Shown: positions 32,001 to 42,033, numbered from the stretch's first letter. The stretch: 64,000 bases of DNA from Candidatus Firestoneibacteriota bacterium (GCA_013286205.1 JABDGD010000001.1:62001-126000); one strand, 5' to 3'. Numbers and translations are program-made. Notes: generated by a model not told the origin, from the letters alone.

Positions 32001-32174
32001 AGGCATTACACGGCGAACGTCAGCACGGGTCAATTTGGCACCTTGACGGCGCTTCAGTGGGACTTGCGGGACATGATTGGAAAGAATGTGTCTAACGGTC
32101 TTTACTATGTCCGCGTTAACATTACGGGTGTTCAAAGTTCCTCAAAGATTGTGAAGGTTTTGATCTTGAGGTAA
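29040..32174 (+). CDS. GH18 chitinase with Thr-rich linker and C-terminal sorting-like domain
   Basis: [12 protein letters not shown] catalytic motif, signal peptide, long Thr-X tract, ends [25 protein letters not shown]. Confidence 0.93.
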   Translation: MTKKVLMLAGMILLLSGFSKVLASPNYVIAAYAPGWNSNTSYNFVGNYQTAIPWSTLSHVYFAFATVGGTAVHLSDPNAIAAGLCSYAHANGVRCYLSVGGASGNNWPTDTTNDANCSTLAQNIANLLTATAGVTFDGIDIDWEVPNTGAPAQSAFFAGLINNLRTDLNAKTPGLAKSGKYPTESNVGLSMYLEAGYYVCDYSSLSSAVANLDWCTQSGYDININVGGDIYQGALTEPTYSFTNCVSQSVLAGISEVAGFFNSYSGSQIPYNKMILGMPLYARNSNGSATQPDAVVGTGTFGSYDTTRCECPTTYGGVSYGVDTAQSFCDKINWALGKGYRGIGMWDLGQGLPTNANSMTTSIWNVLNGTNSCVTVSNGCGASTCTPTVTPTGTPSCGTVISNMENGLTQNNLLGQWSDYVPTGTTATMTNTINDGLNGSVYGMRMSGATTISNTATFNTGLALAPGTYNASSAGQSGIVFSVRVDQWTGTSQPATILVEMQITGSSGAEYSTTVVVPASYVGNGTFKSGTTYHATVFFSSFSWVGWGTAGTNPMTTNALYLLTFAAQPSASVNFNYDMTVDDIYFSCPPTPTFTPTSTATATFTSTPSPTKTSTSTFTNTPTNTTAMTSTFTFTPSNTATQTRTNTATFTSTASNTSTNTLAATSTFTSTATQTFTHSPTVSSTFTSTATNTDTKTETSTYTNTSTATISNTPTISPTVTNTSTGTQAPTGTFTNTPTLTFTASATATPSNTVTVVNTATSTFTLTPTNTFSSTITNTPNGPTFTFTNTPTATMTRTNTNTATNTVTATATLTYSSTITNTPNGPTATFTNTATVTDTYTVTSTATLTHTNTVTDTATVTNTFTNTFTPTHTFTFTSTLTFTPTPTLSNTPTASWTATSTYTSTFTQTVTNTVTKTFTPTATSTQTLTFTPTTTFSATPTAINQNRVSPPFPNPASTGPVEIDVTTPTSASIEMEVFTTAFRKVLTRHYTANVSTGQFGTLTALQWDLRDMIGKNVSNGLYYVRVNITGVQSSSKIVKVLILR
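30808..31875 (+). repeat. Thr-X alternating low-complexity tract
   Basis: [41 protein letters not shown]... Confidence 0.95.
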
Positions 32175-32188
32175 CCCAACAGGGGACA

Positions 32189-32226
32189 GGGCGGTGAGAG
32201 CTTCGGCTTTCACCGCCTTTTTTATT
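32189..32226. terminator. strong intrinsic terminator between convergent genes
   Basis: GGCGGTGAGAGC-TTCG-GCTTTCACCGCC followed by TTTTTTATTT; UUCG tetraloop, 12-bp stem. Confidence 0.9.
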
Positions 32227-33188
32227 TAGGGGATTAAAACAACTTTGCCGTGAGCGCCCGGAGCCGCGATATCTTGAAGAGCCTGGACCGCGTCTTTGAG
32301 GGGAACTTCTTTGCCGATGATGGGGTTTATTTTTCCTTCCGCCAAATAACCGGCGAGAGACCGGTGAATGGCGGCGTTGTCTTCGAGAGATGTTTTAAAA
32401 TAGCTCATGCCCGTGACGATAGCGCCTCGGCTCAGGATGTCTCTTGGATTTATTTCCACCGGTCCCTTGGAACCAATAATGACGACCCGGCCATTGACCG
32501 CCAAAACAGTCAGGTCTTTTCCTAAATTGAGATGAGCCGCCGTTTCTAAAATGATATCAACGCCCTTATTTTGAGTGAGATTCATCAGTTCGTTCATGTA
32601 GTTGGGGTCTTTATGGTTTAACGCGTGGTCCGCTCCGAGTTGCCGAACCAATTGAAGGCCTTTATCTGTTCCGGCGGTAGCGATAATTTTTAAACCCAGG
32701 ACTTTGGACAATTGAATGGCAGCGACGCCCACGCCGCCGGAACCGCCTTGAATAAAAACGGTCTCTCCTTTTTGAGCTTTGGCGCGGTTGACTAAGGCGA
32801 AGTGCGCGGTTCCGTAAGGTACGCCGAGCGCGGCTCCTTGGGCGAAAGAGAGGGAGGCGGGAAGTAAGTGTGCGCGGTCTTGATGGACTAAACTGAACTC
32901 CGCAAAGGTGCCGGTGGCGGCATCTTCCGCATAAACGCGGTCGCCGATTTTGAAGTTTTTAACATCAGGGCCGACGGCGCTCACGATACCGGCTCCGTCC
33001 ATACCGGGGGTATAGGGCAGTTGGGGCTTTCGGGCGTAGGTGCCGGTAAGGATGTAGTTGTCCACAGGGTTAATGCCAGCGGCTTTGATTTGAACCAAGA
33101 CTTGGCCCGGTCCGGCGCTGGGCTTTTCGACATCCTCCAGCTTTAAGACTTCTGGTGAGCCGAATTGATAGGCAAGAATGGCTTTCAT
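32226..33188 (-). CDS. zinc-less NADPH:quinone oxidoreductase / MDR-family alcohol dehydrogenase
   Basis: MKAILAYQFGSPEVLKLEDVEKPSAGPGQVLVQIKAAGINPVDNYI...VFIQGGSGGVGVAAIQLSKVLG... Confidence 0.93.
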   Translation of the reverse strand: MKAILAYQFGSPEVLKLEDVEKPSAGPGQVLVQIKAAGINPVDNYILTGTYARKPQLPYTPGMDGAGIVSAVGPDVKNFKIGDRVYAEDAATGTFAEFSLVHQDRAHLLPASLSFAQGAALGVPYGTAHFALVNRAKAQKGETVFIQGGSGGVGVAAIQLSKVLGLKIIATAGTDKGLQLVRQLGADHALNHKDPNYMNELMNLTQNKGVDIILETAAHLNLGKDLTVLAVNGRVVIIGSKGPVEINPRDILSRGAIVTGMSYFKTSLEDNAAIHRSLAGYLAEGKINPIIGKEVPLKDAVQALQDIAAPGAHGKVVLIP

Positions 33189-33395
33189 GTGATGTCCTTT
33201 ATTTGTCAGGGGTGTGCTGAATTATCATTATAGTAGGGAAGTTGAAGGCGTTTAAAATAGGGTACGGGTGAGAAAACCCTTGTTTTGCCCTTACTTTTAA
33301 GAAACCATCACAGAAAATTGCCATCCGATGTTGTTTTCTTGCTGTTCCGTGTTAGAATTTTTTGGCTCTCATCCATTCGTTGATTAAAGGCCGCA

Positions 33396-35234
33396 ATGAA
33401 GAACGAAGCGAACGACAACAATCCCTTAATGCCGTCTGAAAAGCCCTCCGCTATCCCCTCGTGGCTTTTGCGTGTCCTTTCTCATAATTCGGTCATTAAC
33501 CTCTTTACGGACTACATATCACTTCCTTGCTATGTGGTGGCCCGGGACAACCTGAACCTTTGGTACACCCTGTCTTTGCCGACCAGCGACGCTTCTCCCT
33601 TTCAATTTGAGATGTACTTCGGGAAAAAAGAAGCCAGAGCCAAATACAACAACGGCTGTTTAGAACTGGCCGCGCAGACTCAAAAGGGTGTTTTAGCTCA
33701 GCATTTGGGTTTGTGGGATTATTTTGTGCCGGTGATGAGAGGCGGCGAGTGCGTCGCTTATCTTTTTTCTGGATCATTTTTGCGAGTCGTTCCGACCATT
33801 GAAGTGGTCACTCAGCAGTTTGTTGAGATGGCAGGTAAAGCTCCGGCCTTATCAGACCCTGTGTTTAACAATTACGTGCGCACATTTTTGAAGACCCCTT
33901 TAGTGGACGAAGAAGCCCTGCCAGATTTTAAAAAACTCATGGAAATTTTGGCGCAGATGATCGCTGATGAAATGCTTAAGCCCGAAACCCTGGAAGAAAT
34001 TGAAAGAATTAAAAGCAAAGTTTTGTCCAAGGGTTTGACGAACCGCATGTGGAACTATGTGAAGGTGAAGCGCCACCGTTTATCCTGGGGCGCCTGGCAG
34101 GGAGCGGAACTGGCCCCCTGGGACAGAGATGAATTTAAACTCAAACGCCACCCGAACACTGTCCTAGCCGTCACCGTAGGCCGTGAAGGGGAAGATGCTA
34201 CCAATGAGGTAAAGGCCATGTTGGAAGCGGCCCGCATGCAGTGGGATTGTTTTCATCTGGTTCATGAACTGCCGGAAACCGTTTCGGGTCAAATGGATGA
34301 TCAGGGAGCTTTCTTTTTAACCTCTCCAGACCCGCAAAAGAGCGCTTCGCAAGCCCGTCTTCAAATCCGTGATATGGCGATTTCTATAGAAGAATTTCTG
34401 CGCAAGAAGTTTAAGAGTTCGGTTTATGTAGGCGTAAGCCGATTAGATCATTCGGCTGAAGAGTTGCCCGAAGCATTTAGAGAATCGATCCTGGCTTTAC
34501 ATTTGGGATTACATCACCAAAAGAATTTGGTTTTCTATCAGGATCAATACGCGGTGGAGCCGCCGCAAAATGAATTCTCCGTGTTGGAATGGTCCTCGAA
34601 GTTGGTGGAGGCTTGCAGCCGTGCTGAAGAAAAAGAAATCCGCCTCATGCGCGAAGAGTATGTACGCGAGGCTTTGCGCATCTCTACGGAAAAACCCGAC
34701 GTTTTAAAAGTGTACTTCTTGCAACTGCTGTTCCAGCTGATGGACACGGTTCAAAAGAGAGCGTTGGTAGTGGAATCGCAATTCACAACTCTTTCCAAAG
34801 AGTTGTCTGAGCAGTACAGCCGGGCCCTCACAACTAGCGAGCTTTTAAGCCTTTTTCGCACCCATTTAGAGTTTTTTACCGGGTTATTCCTGTCGCCTTT
34901 GCGCGGGGAACGCAATTTCCGCTTAGACCGGGCGAAGGATTACATCACTCAAAACTTCCAACGGGATTTATCCCTGTCGGAAGTGGCTTCGCGCACAGGT
35001 TTCTCGGTGTCTCGTTTTAGCCGCTGCTTTAAAGAAGCTTTTGGGATGGGATTTTCGAATTACTTGCTGAACCTTCGCTGCGACCACGCTAAGCGTTTGC
35101 TGGAAACAACCCGTCTTTCGATCGGCGCTGTTGCCCAAGATTGCGGGTTTCAATCCACCAGCTATTTCATTCATCAATTCAAACGCCACGTGGGAACCAC
35201 ACCTCAAATTTACCGTCAGAAAAAAGCCGAATAA
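33396..35234 (+). CDS. AraC-family regulator with N-terminal PocR-like sensor
   Basis: C-terminal HTH (LSLSEVASRTGFSVSRFSRCFKEAFGMGFSNYLLNLRCDHAKRLLETTRLSIGAVAQDCGFQSTSYFIHQFKRHVGTTPQIYRQ); N-terminal ligand-sensor-like domain. Confidence 0.88.
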   Translation: MKNEANDNNPLMPSEKPSAIPSWLLRVLSHNSVINLFTDYISLPCYVVARDNLNLWYTLSLPTSDASPFQFEMYFGKKEARAKYNNGCLELAAQTQKGVLAQHLGLWDYFVPVMRGGECVAYLFSGSFLRVVPTIEVVTQQFVEMAGKAPALSDPVFNNYVRTFLKTPLVDEEALPDFKKLMEILAQMIADEMLKPETLEEIERIKSKVLSKGLTNRMWNYVKVKRHRLSWGAWQGAELAPWDRDEFKLKRHPNTVLAVTVGREGEDATNEVKAMLEAARMQWDCFHLVHELPETVSGQMDDQGAFFLTSPDPQKSASQARLQIRDMAISIEEFLRKKFKSSVYVGVSRLDHSAEELPEAFRESILALHLGLHHQKNLVFYQDQYAVEPPQNEFSVLEWSSKLVEACSRAEEKEIRLMREEYVREALRISTEKPDVLKVYFLQLLFQLMDTVQKRALVVESQFTTLSKELSEQYSRALTTSELLSLFRTHLEFFTGLFLSPLRGERNFRLDRAKDYITQNFQRDLSLSEVASRTGFSVSRFSRCFKEAFGMGFSNYLLNLRCDHAKRLLETTRLSIGAVAQDCGFQSTSYFIHQFKRHVGTTPQIYRQKKAE

Positions 35235-35372
35235 TTTTTAGTTGTCAGGTTTTCTTTTTCCGGGTTTTCCCTAAAAAGATGTAGGAAAAGAACGGCCTTT
35301 CGATATAAAATTTCCCCCTGTTTGGCTGGCAACTTAGCCGCGATCTTCAAAAAAACATCAAAGAGGAAAAAC

Positions 35373-36419
35373 GTGCCCCATACCAAAACCCTAATGGAAA
35401 AAGAAATCATGGAAAGCCCGAAGGTGGCCAAGAAGTTTGTCGCCAGCCAATGGGGCAACCTGGCGAAAGCGGCAGCGGCGATTCAAGCCTACAAACCCCG
35501 CTTCGTGGTTTTGGTCGCGCGCGGCACCTCCGACAACGCCTGTACCTATGCCCGCTATTTGATCGAAAAAGAATGGAAGGTTCCTGTTTCTTTGGCTGCT
35601 CCCGGCGTAACCACTTTGTACAATTCCAAAATTGATTACCGCGGCGGATTAGTGATCGGCGTTTCTCAATCGGGGCAAGGTCCGGACGTTTGTGACGTGA
35701 TTCAAACCGCCCGCTCGCAGAGCGCTTTGACGATTGGTATTACTAACAACTCGAAATCTCGTTTGGCTAAAGAAGCTAAGTACTTGATCGACCTCAAGTG
35801 CGGCCCTGAAAAGAGCGTTGCCGCGACCAAGACTTACACTTCTGAATTGGTGGCGCTGTATGGTTTGATTGAAGCGGTCAGCCGCGGTAACAAAGTGAAG
35901 GCGGACCTGAATTCTTTGCCCCGCTTAATTGAACAAGGCTGCAAACTTTCTCAGGCCATCTGGGATCATTCGCACCGCTTTATGTATCTTTCGAGCTGTG
36001 TGGTGGTGGGCCGTGGTTTTCACTATGGTTTGGCTCAAGAATCGGCTTTGAAACTCAAAGAATGCGCTCAGGTTATGGCGCATGCCTATTCGACCGCTGA
36101 TTTTCACCATGGGCCTAAAACCCTGGCCGGAAAAGACTTTCCTGTCATTTTATTCGCTCCTCCAGGCCCGACCTTAAAGGGGACTTTGGCCCTTTTGGAC
36201 GAGTTAGTCGAACGCCAGGCCTTCGTGATCGCTTTTAGCTCGGTGCCGCAAGTATTAAAGAAGGCGAGTGTGGCTATCCGTATTCCCGGCGGCGATGAAA
36301 TCATGAATCCCATGGGTATCGCACCCATGATTCAAACCTTAGCTTTGGCAGTTGCCACGGTGAAGGGTTTGAACCCGGATCAACCGCCATACCTCAAAAA
36401 AGTAACTCAAACCAAATAA
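35373..36419 (+). CDS. SIS-domain protein, glucosamine-6-phosphate deaminase-like (GlmS isomerase domain without glutaminase domain)
   Basis: GTSDNACTYARYLIEKEW...IGVSQSGQGPDVCDVIQTAR...KSVAATKTYTSE...LNPDQPPYLKKVTQT. No N-terminal glutaminase domain. GTG start after GAGG ribosome-binding site (ORF track starts at 35322). Confidence 0.85.
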   Translation: MPHTKTLMEKEIMESPKVAKKFVASQWGNLAKAAAAIQAYKPRFVVLVARGTSDNACTYARYLIEKEWKVPVSLAAPGVTTLYNSKIDYRGGLVIGVSQSGQGPDVCDVIQTARSQSALTIGITNNSKSRLAKEAKYLIDLKCGPEKSVAATKTYTSELVALYGLIEAVSRGNKVKADLNSLPRLIEQGCKLSQAIWDHSHRFMYLSSCVVVGRGFHYGLAQESALKLKECAQVMAHAYSTADFHHGPKTLAGKDFPVILFAPPGPTLKGTLALLDELVERQAFVIAFSSVPQVLKKASVAIRIPGGDEIMNPMGIAPMIQTLALAVATVKGLNPDQPPYLKKVTQTK

Positions 36420-36625
36420 AAGCGTTAATTTTCTGCTTTCTGGGAAATGGACGGAACTTTTGGTTGCGTTCAGGCGTATCTGACTATGGGCGAAGTTGCT
36501 GGTTTTGGGTATGATAATAGAAATGTTTTATCTCCATGGGTCTCGCCGCGGTTGGGTGGGGGCTTGTTTTACGTTTAGTGGAGAGCGGGTATGGAAACGT
36601 TTTTAAATCCAAAAAGGGGTAACGC

Positions 36626-37933
36626 ATGAAAATTTTTGGCGCGAATATTTGGAAATACATGGCTGTTGTGGCTGTACTGGCCCTGACCGGTTGGGGTTGT
36701 TCCAATTTCGGTTCGAAGACCATTAAGGTTTCTTCTTGGGGCGACCCAAAAGAAAACGCGATTTTGTCTGACCTGGTGGATAACTTTAACAAGACCCACA
36801 CCGGCACCAAAATTGAATTGCAACGCGTTCCCTGGGGTGAGTACACCACCAAGCTGATGACCCAAGTGGCGGGCGGCATCGCGCCGGACGTTATTTTCGT
36901 CGGCACCAACGACATCGTAAATCTTTACGCGAGCAACGTGCTTCAGCCCTTAGACGAGTTCGTCAAGGCTGACAATTATTCCTTAGCTGACATTTATCCT
37001 TCTGTTTTGAACCGCTTCACCGTTAACGGAAAGCTGTATGTGCTGCCCCGTGACGTGGCGCCTGAGTGCGTGGTTTATTACAACAAGAAAGCTTTTGATG
37101 ACGCCAAACTGCCTTATCCGACCGACGATTGGTCTTGGGCTGATTTGTTGGCTGACGCTAAGGCTTTGACGAAAACTGATGAAACGGGTCACACGACGCA
37201 ATGGGGTTACACCGAACTTTGGCCGATGGCGGAAGCTTGGATTTATTCCGGCGGCGCGAAGTGGGTCGATAACGTTCAAAACCCGACGGCCTGGGCTTTT
37301 AATACCCCGGCTTTCACTGAAGCTCTTCAATATAGAACAGATTTAATTACCAAATATAAAGTCATGCCGGGTCCTTCCAACATGACCGCCATGGGCGGCA
37401 TGGGAACCTCTGACTTGTTCATGAACGGCACTGCCGCCATGATCTTGTCGGGTATCTGGAACACTCCGCAATTCCGCGACATTAAAACCTTTGACTGGGA
37501 CGTGGTCATGTTCCCGAAGGGTCCTACGGGCGTTCGCGGCTTTGAGGCGGGTGGTTCGGGTTACGGTATCTTGGCTTCCTCGAAGAACAAAAAAGAAGCT
37601 TGGGAATTCATCAAGTACATCGCTGGTCCTGAAGGTCAGGCCAAGATGGCTTCCACTGGTTTAGCGCAGCCGGCTTTGAAGAGTGTCGCTGAATCGGCCG
37701 CTTTCGCTGACAACCAAAAACCTTTAAACAAAAAAATGCTGACGAAGGCTGTGGATTCCAGCATTTATGTTCCTTTCGCGACTAACTGGAAAGAAATCCG
37801 CGAAGGTCTGATTGGCCCGATTGTGGACCAATTGTGGTCTGGCAAGTTGACGGCCGCTGAAGCGGTCGCTCAAATGGCTGATACTTTAAAGAACAAGCCG
37901 TTGGTGGCGCCGAAGCCGCCCGCGACGAACTAA
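36626..37933 (+). CDS. extracellular sugar-binding lipoprotein of ABC transporter
   Basis: Lipobox LTGWGC; KVSSWGDPKENAILSDLVDNFNKTHTGTKIELQRVPWGEYTTKLMTQVAGGIAPDVIFV typical SBP family 1. Confidence 0.93.
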   Translation: MKIFGANIWKYMAVVAVLALTGWGCSNFGSKTIKVSSWGDPKENAILSDLVDNFNKTHTGTKIELQRVPWGEYTTKLMTQVAGGIAPDVIFVGTNDIVNLYASNVLQPLDEFVKADNYSLADIYPSVLNRFTVNGKLYVLPRDVAPECVVYYNKKAFDDAKLPYPTDDWSWADLLADAKALTKTDETGHTTQWGYTELWPMAEAWIYSGGAKWVDNVQNPTAWAFNTPAFTEALQYRTDLITKYKVMPGPSNMTAMGGMGTSDLFMNGTAAMILSGIWNTPQFRDIKTFDWDVVMFPKGPTGVRGFEAGGSGYGILASSKNKKEAWEFIKYIAGPEGQAKMASTGLAQPALKSVAESAAFADNQKPLNKKMLTKAVDSSIYVPFATNWKEIREGLIGPIVDQLWSGKLTAAEAVAQMADTLKNKPLVAPKPPATN

Positions 37934-37970
37934 GCCGAATTTCGGCTGTCGGTAATACAAGGAGCGAACC

Positions 37971-39662
37971 ATGAGAAAGAAACTGATTTGGCTGCTGGCG
38001 CTGTCTTTATTAATGCCTTCTCTGGTTCGCGCCGAGAGTAAATACAAGAAAAAGGGACCGGTTGGTATTGGCGGATGGGTGGTTTATTGGGACGCGAACA
38101 ACGCTTCTCTGGTGAGCTTTGAAAACCACGCCGACCAAACCGACCGGGCTTATTGTGAGTGGTATAACCTTCATATTAATGACTGTATGCCTCATCCTGT
38201 TGACTCAGCGACGCCCGCCTTAAAAGAAAGAACCAAAATTGCCGCTAAGAAAAACGGTGTAGAGCTTTGGATGATGGTGGGTAACTACAACCTGGCCATT
38301 AACGATCACGACAAGCTGATGGTGGAGCCTTTCTTATATAACGCGGATATGCGCGCCAAACATATCGACATGTTGATTAACTACGCGGTTCAAGACGGTG
38401 TGCAGGGTATTCAGATTGACTACGAAAACTTTTTAGCCAAAGACAAAAATCCATTCTCCAATTTTATGGCGGAACTCGATAAGGCCTGTAAGGCCCATGG
38501 TTTAATGTGCGGTGTGGCTTTGCCCGCCAAATATGATCCGGAAGGTACCTGGGACGATCCTCAGTCCCGCGACTATAAAGCGATCGGCCGTGTGACCGAC
38601 CAGTTTGTGCCGATGACTTATGACTATCACTGGGGAACGGGTACGGCAGGCTGCGTGACCTCTCCTGAATGGTCTGAACGCGTGGTGAAATATGCTGTCA
38701 CGACTTTGGACGCGGATAAAATGGAAGTGGGTTACCCGACCTATGGTTATGACTGGGTAGGCAAAGTAGGGGAAACCATCACCTACAAAATATTCATGGA
38801 TAGAGCGGCGAAATATCATGTGACGCCCATTCGCGACACTGTTGAAAGCCAGGAACTTTATTACGATTACACCGACGAGAAGGGACAGGCTCATGAAGCC
38901 TGGATGCCGGATGCCCGTTCTTTGGAATATCAGTGCGATATCGTGAAGAAATATCATCTATACGGTATTGGTATCTGGATGTTCGGTTCGGAAGATGAGA
39001 GTTTCTGGACAACCATGAAAAAGGTTAACGCTACGGAAAAGTTAACTTCCTTATTACTGCCGGAAGAAACGGTAGCCGCTCCGACCAAATTGAAATTGGT
39101 GAAGTTCCTTACGAATGATAAAGAAACCGGATACCAATATGCTTATCCAGAAACGGCCAAGATCGCGGTGGTATTCAAGCAAAACAATCGCTGGATTGAT
39201 ATCAAGCTTCAAGGCAATGCCTGGAGCGGCGCGGGCATGGGTGTGGATAAAGTGAACCTTCAACCCTATCTCGCGAAGGGCGCGCTTCAGTTTTATATCC
39301 GAGGCAATAAGGGTGGAGAAACTTTAAGCGGCGTCGGATTTGTTATGGATACGGGGTTGGGTAACGATGAAAAAATCCATTACGAAAACTCTGTTCCTTT
39401 AGGAAACTATTGCTCTGTTACTACTAAATGGCAGTTGGTGACCATTCCTTTATCGGATTTCCCCAGCAGTGGCCATCATTTTGATGATCGCAACGGTCAA
39501 GCGGTCACCGGTCCTTTTAAATGGAGCAAGGTCATCGAGTTTGATGTTGACCACGCGCCCAGCTCTGATCCGGATATGGAAATTCAATTCTCGAATGTAC
39601 GCGTCATTCCGTCTTATAAAGCCAAATTAGTCCAAAAAGAAAAAGAGGCTATGCAACAGTAA
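37971..39662 (+). CDS. GH18-like glycoside hydrolase with C-terminal carbohydrate-binding-like domain
   Basis: Signal peptide. VQGIQIDYENFLAKDKNPFSNFMAELDKACKAHGLMCGVALPAKY...VPMTYDYHW TIM-barrel motifs. Catalytic motif departs from DxxDxDxE but retains D.E. Confidence 0.75.
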   Translation: MRKKLIWLLALSLLMPSLVRAESKYKKKGPVGIGGWVVYWDANNASLVSFENHADQTDRAYCEWYNLHINDCMPHPVDSATPALKERTKIAAKKNGVELWMMVGNYNLAINDHDKLMVEPFLYNADMRAKHIDMLINYAVQDGVQGIQIDYENFLAKDKNPFSNFMAELDKACKAHGLMCGVALPAKYDPEGTWDDPQSRDYKAIGRVTDQFVPMTYDYHWGTGTAGCVTSPEWSERVVKYAVTTLDADKMEVGYPTYGYDWVGKVGETITYKIFMDRAAKYHVTPIRDTVESQELYYDYTDEKGQAHEAWMPDARSLEYQCDIVKKYHLYGIGIWMFGSEDESFWTTMKKVNATEKLTSLLLPEETVAAPTKLKLVKFLTNDKETGYQYAYPETAKIAVVFKQNNRWIDIKLQGNAWSGAGMGVDKVNLQPYLAKGALQFYIRGNKGGETLSGVGFVMDTGLGNDEKIHYENSVPLGNYCSVTTKWQLVTIPLSDFPSSGHHFDDRNGQAVTGPFKWSKVIEFDVDHAPSSDPDMEIQFSNVRVIPSYKAKLVQKEKEAMQQ

Positions 39663-41086
39663 TGGAAAACACCCAAACCCTTCACTTGCTTCAAATAGCG
39701 CCGGCGGTTAAACCGCCTTTGGATGAGGTCTTTCGTCCGGCTTATTTGGCTCACAAGCATTTTGCGGCGGCGGTTCAAAAAAGCGGCCAGGCGGTTTCTT
39801 TAAAGTTCGCGCTGGAACGTTCGGGCGGCCAGTTTTCTGTTTTCTCAACCCAAACCTTTCCCGAAGGCCATGCCGAAATCGGCCAGGCTCAACGTTACGC
39901 TGAACGCATCCTTAAATTTTTGCTCTGGCAAAGAGGCTCTGGCAAAATTTATGTTCTGGGGCCGGACTCGATTGTGGCTTACTTGCAAAAGACCTATGGG
40001 GCGAACGGTGCCAGGGCTTTTGACGCTGATTTTATGAAGGGCGTTTACGAAAAAAAGACCTTTGAAATTATCGGCGTTTCTGAAAAAGATTTTCCGAAGA
40101 CTACTGAAGTTTCCTCGCCGGTAGGACGCCACCTGGGCGGATGCCGTATCGGCTTTGACGCGGGCGGCAGCGACCGAAAAGTAGCCGCAGTCATTGATGG
40201 CAAAGAAGTATTCTCTTGCGAAGTGGTTTGGGAACCCAAGTTGCAAAGCGATCCGATGTATCACTTTAACGGTATCGATGACTCAATCCGCCGTGCCATG
40301 GAACATTTACCCCGTTTGGACGCGATCGGCGTGAGCTCTGCCGGTATTTTTATCGACAACAAAACCCGCGTGGCTTCGCTTTTTAGAAAAGTTCCAGCGG
40401 ATCTCTTTGAAAAACACATTAAGACGCTTTATCTCGACATCGCCAAAAAGTGGGGCAATGTTCCTGTTGAAGTGGCCAATGACGGAGACGTGACCGCTTT
40501 GGCGGGCGCGATGAGCCTCAATGTTCAGCCGGTGCTGGGTATCGCGATGGGGACCAGCCAGGCAGTGGGTTATGTTGATGACAAAGGACACATTACGGGC
40601 TGGCTGAATGAGTTGGCTTTCGCTCCGGTGGATTACGCTGATAACGCTCCGGTGGATACAGAATGGTCTGGTGACAAGGGGACGGGCGTTCAATATTTCT
40701 CTCAAGACGCCGTGATTCGTTTAGCGCCGAAGGCAGGCATCGAGCTCGACGCGAAATTGTCTCCGGGCGACAAACTCAAAAAAGTTCAGGATCTTCTCAG
40801 GGCGGGGGACAAACGTCCTCTTCCTATTTTTGAAACTATTGGTGTTTATTTGGGCTACGCTTTAGCCCAATACGCTGAATTCTACAATCTTCAAAACGTG
40901 CTCATTCTGGGCCGGGTTACCTCAGGCGAGGGCGGCACGATCATTCTTGAAACCGCTCAAAAGGTCATTAAAGCTGAGGCTCCTCACTTGAGCGATAAGA
41001 TCAAGATCAACCTGCCGGATGAAGCCAGCCGCCGGGTCGGCCAAGCTATCGCGGCAGCCAGTCTTCCCGCTATTTCCAAGGATTAA
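39662..41086 (+). CDS. ROK/BadF-type sugar kinase (putative amino-sugar kinase)
   Basis: RIGFDAGGSDRKVAAVIDG phosphate motif, IGVSSAGIFIDN, VLGIAMGTSQAVGYVD, NVLILGRVTSGEGG. Confidence 0.78.
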   Translation: MENTQTLHLLQIAPAVKPPLDEVFRPAYLAHKHFAAAVQKSGQAVSLKFALERSGGQFSVFSTQTFPEGHAEIGQAQRYAERILKFLLWQRGSGKIYVLGPDSIVAYLQKTYGANGARAFDADFMKGVYEKKTFEIIGVSEKDFPKTTEVSSPVGRHLGGCRIGFDAGGSDRKVAAVIDGKEVFSCEVVWEPKLQSDPMYHFNGIDDSIRRAMEHLPRLDAIGVSSAGIFIDNKTRVASLFRKVPADLFEKHIKTLYLDIAKKWGNVPVEVANDGDVTALAGAMSLNVQPVLGIAMGTSQAVGYVDDKGHITGWLNELAFAPVDYADNAPVDTEWSGDKGTGVQYFSQDAVIRLAPKAGIELDAKLSPGDKLKKVQDLLRAGDKRPLPIFETIGVYLGYALAQYAEFYNLQNVLILGRVTSGEGGTIILETAQKVIKAEAPHLSDKIKINLPDEASRRVGQAIAAASLPAISKD

Positions 41087-41172
41087 ACCGCCTCGAATTG
41101 GTTGCATGGGGCTTCAAGAAGCGGTATCTTTGTTTCCCGTTCATTTCGTGACTCTTAATTTTCGAGGAAATC

Positions 41173-42033
41173 ATGAGCCTTCAATTGAAAGCCGCCGGCG
41201 CTGAGATTTACATCCCCAATAATCAACCTATCGCGGAAGCTTTGAAAAGAACCACTCATCTGGGTCTTTGCGCCCACCAGGATGACCTGGAATTCATGGC
41301 CTATCACGGAATTTTGGAATGTTTTGGCCGTAAGGACCGGGGTTTTACCGGCGTGACGGTTACTAATGGAAGCGGAAGCGCCAGAGATTCTCACTATAAA
41401 GACTACACTGACGAGCAGATGATGGAAGTTCGCAAGCTCGAGCAGAAAAAAGCCGCTTATGTGGGCGAATATGCCGCTCACTTTTTACTCAACCATCCCA
41501 GCAAAGCCGTTAAAGATCCCAAAGACGCCAATGTGGCAGCGGATTTAGATTTGGTTTTGGCTCAAACGAAACCCGAAGTGGTCTATACCCATAACTTCGC
41601 TGATAAGCATGACACCCATGTGGCGGTGGCTTTGAGGGTAGTGGCGGCCATCCGCCGTATGCCCAAAGCGGAACGCCCCAAAAAGGTGATCGCCTGTGAA
41701 GTTTGGCGCAGCCTGGACTGGCTGTGTGACTCTGACAAAGTCGTCATGGCTGTGGATGACCACGAAAACCTGGCAGATGCCCTGATGGGTGTGTTCGATT
41801 CCCAAATTTGCGGCGGCAAGCGCTATGACCTGGCGACCCGTGGACGCCGTTTGGCGAATGCGACTTATTTTGAAAGTCACGCCGTGGATAAGAGCAAGGC
41901 TTTAGCCTGGGGTATGGACTTAACGGCGTTGGTAAACGATGAGTCCGCTGATCCTTTTGATTTCACCAAGTCTTATATCGACCGATTTGCGGCCGAGGTC
42001 AAAGAACGGGTTTCCCGTTTAGCTGGAAAATAA
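41173..42033 (+). CDS. PIG-L family deacetylase
   Basis: AHQDDLEFMAYHGI (AHPDDE-like zinc motif) and HNFADKHDTHVAVALRV. Confidence 0.88.
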   Translation: MSLQLKAAGAEIYIPNNQPIAEALKRTTHLGLCAHQDDLEFMAYHGILECFGRKDRGFTGVTVTNGSGSARDSHYKDYTDEQMMEVRKLEQKKAAYVGEYAAHFLLNHPSKAVKDPKDANVAADLDLVLAQTKPEVVYTHNFADKHDTHVAVALRVVAAIRRMPKAERPKKVIACEVWRSLDWLCDSDKVVMAVDDHENLADALMGVFDSQICGGKRYDLATRGRRLANATYFESHAVDKSKALAWGMDLTALVNDESADPFDFTKSYIDRFAAEVKERVSRLAGK

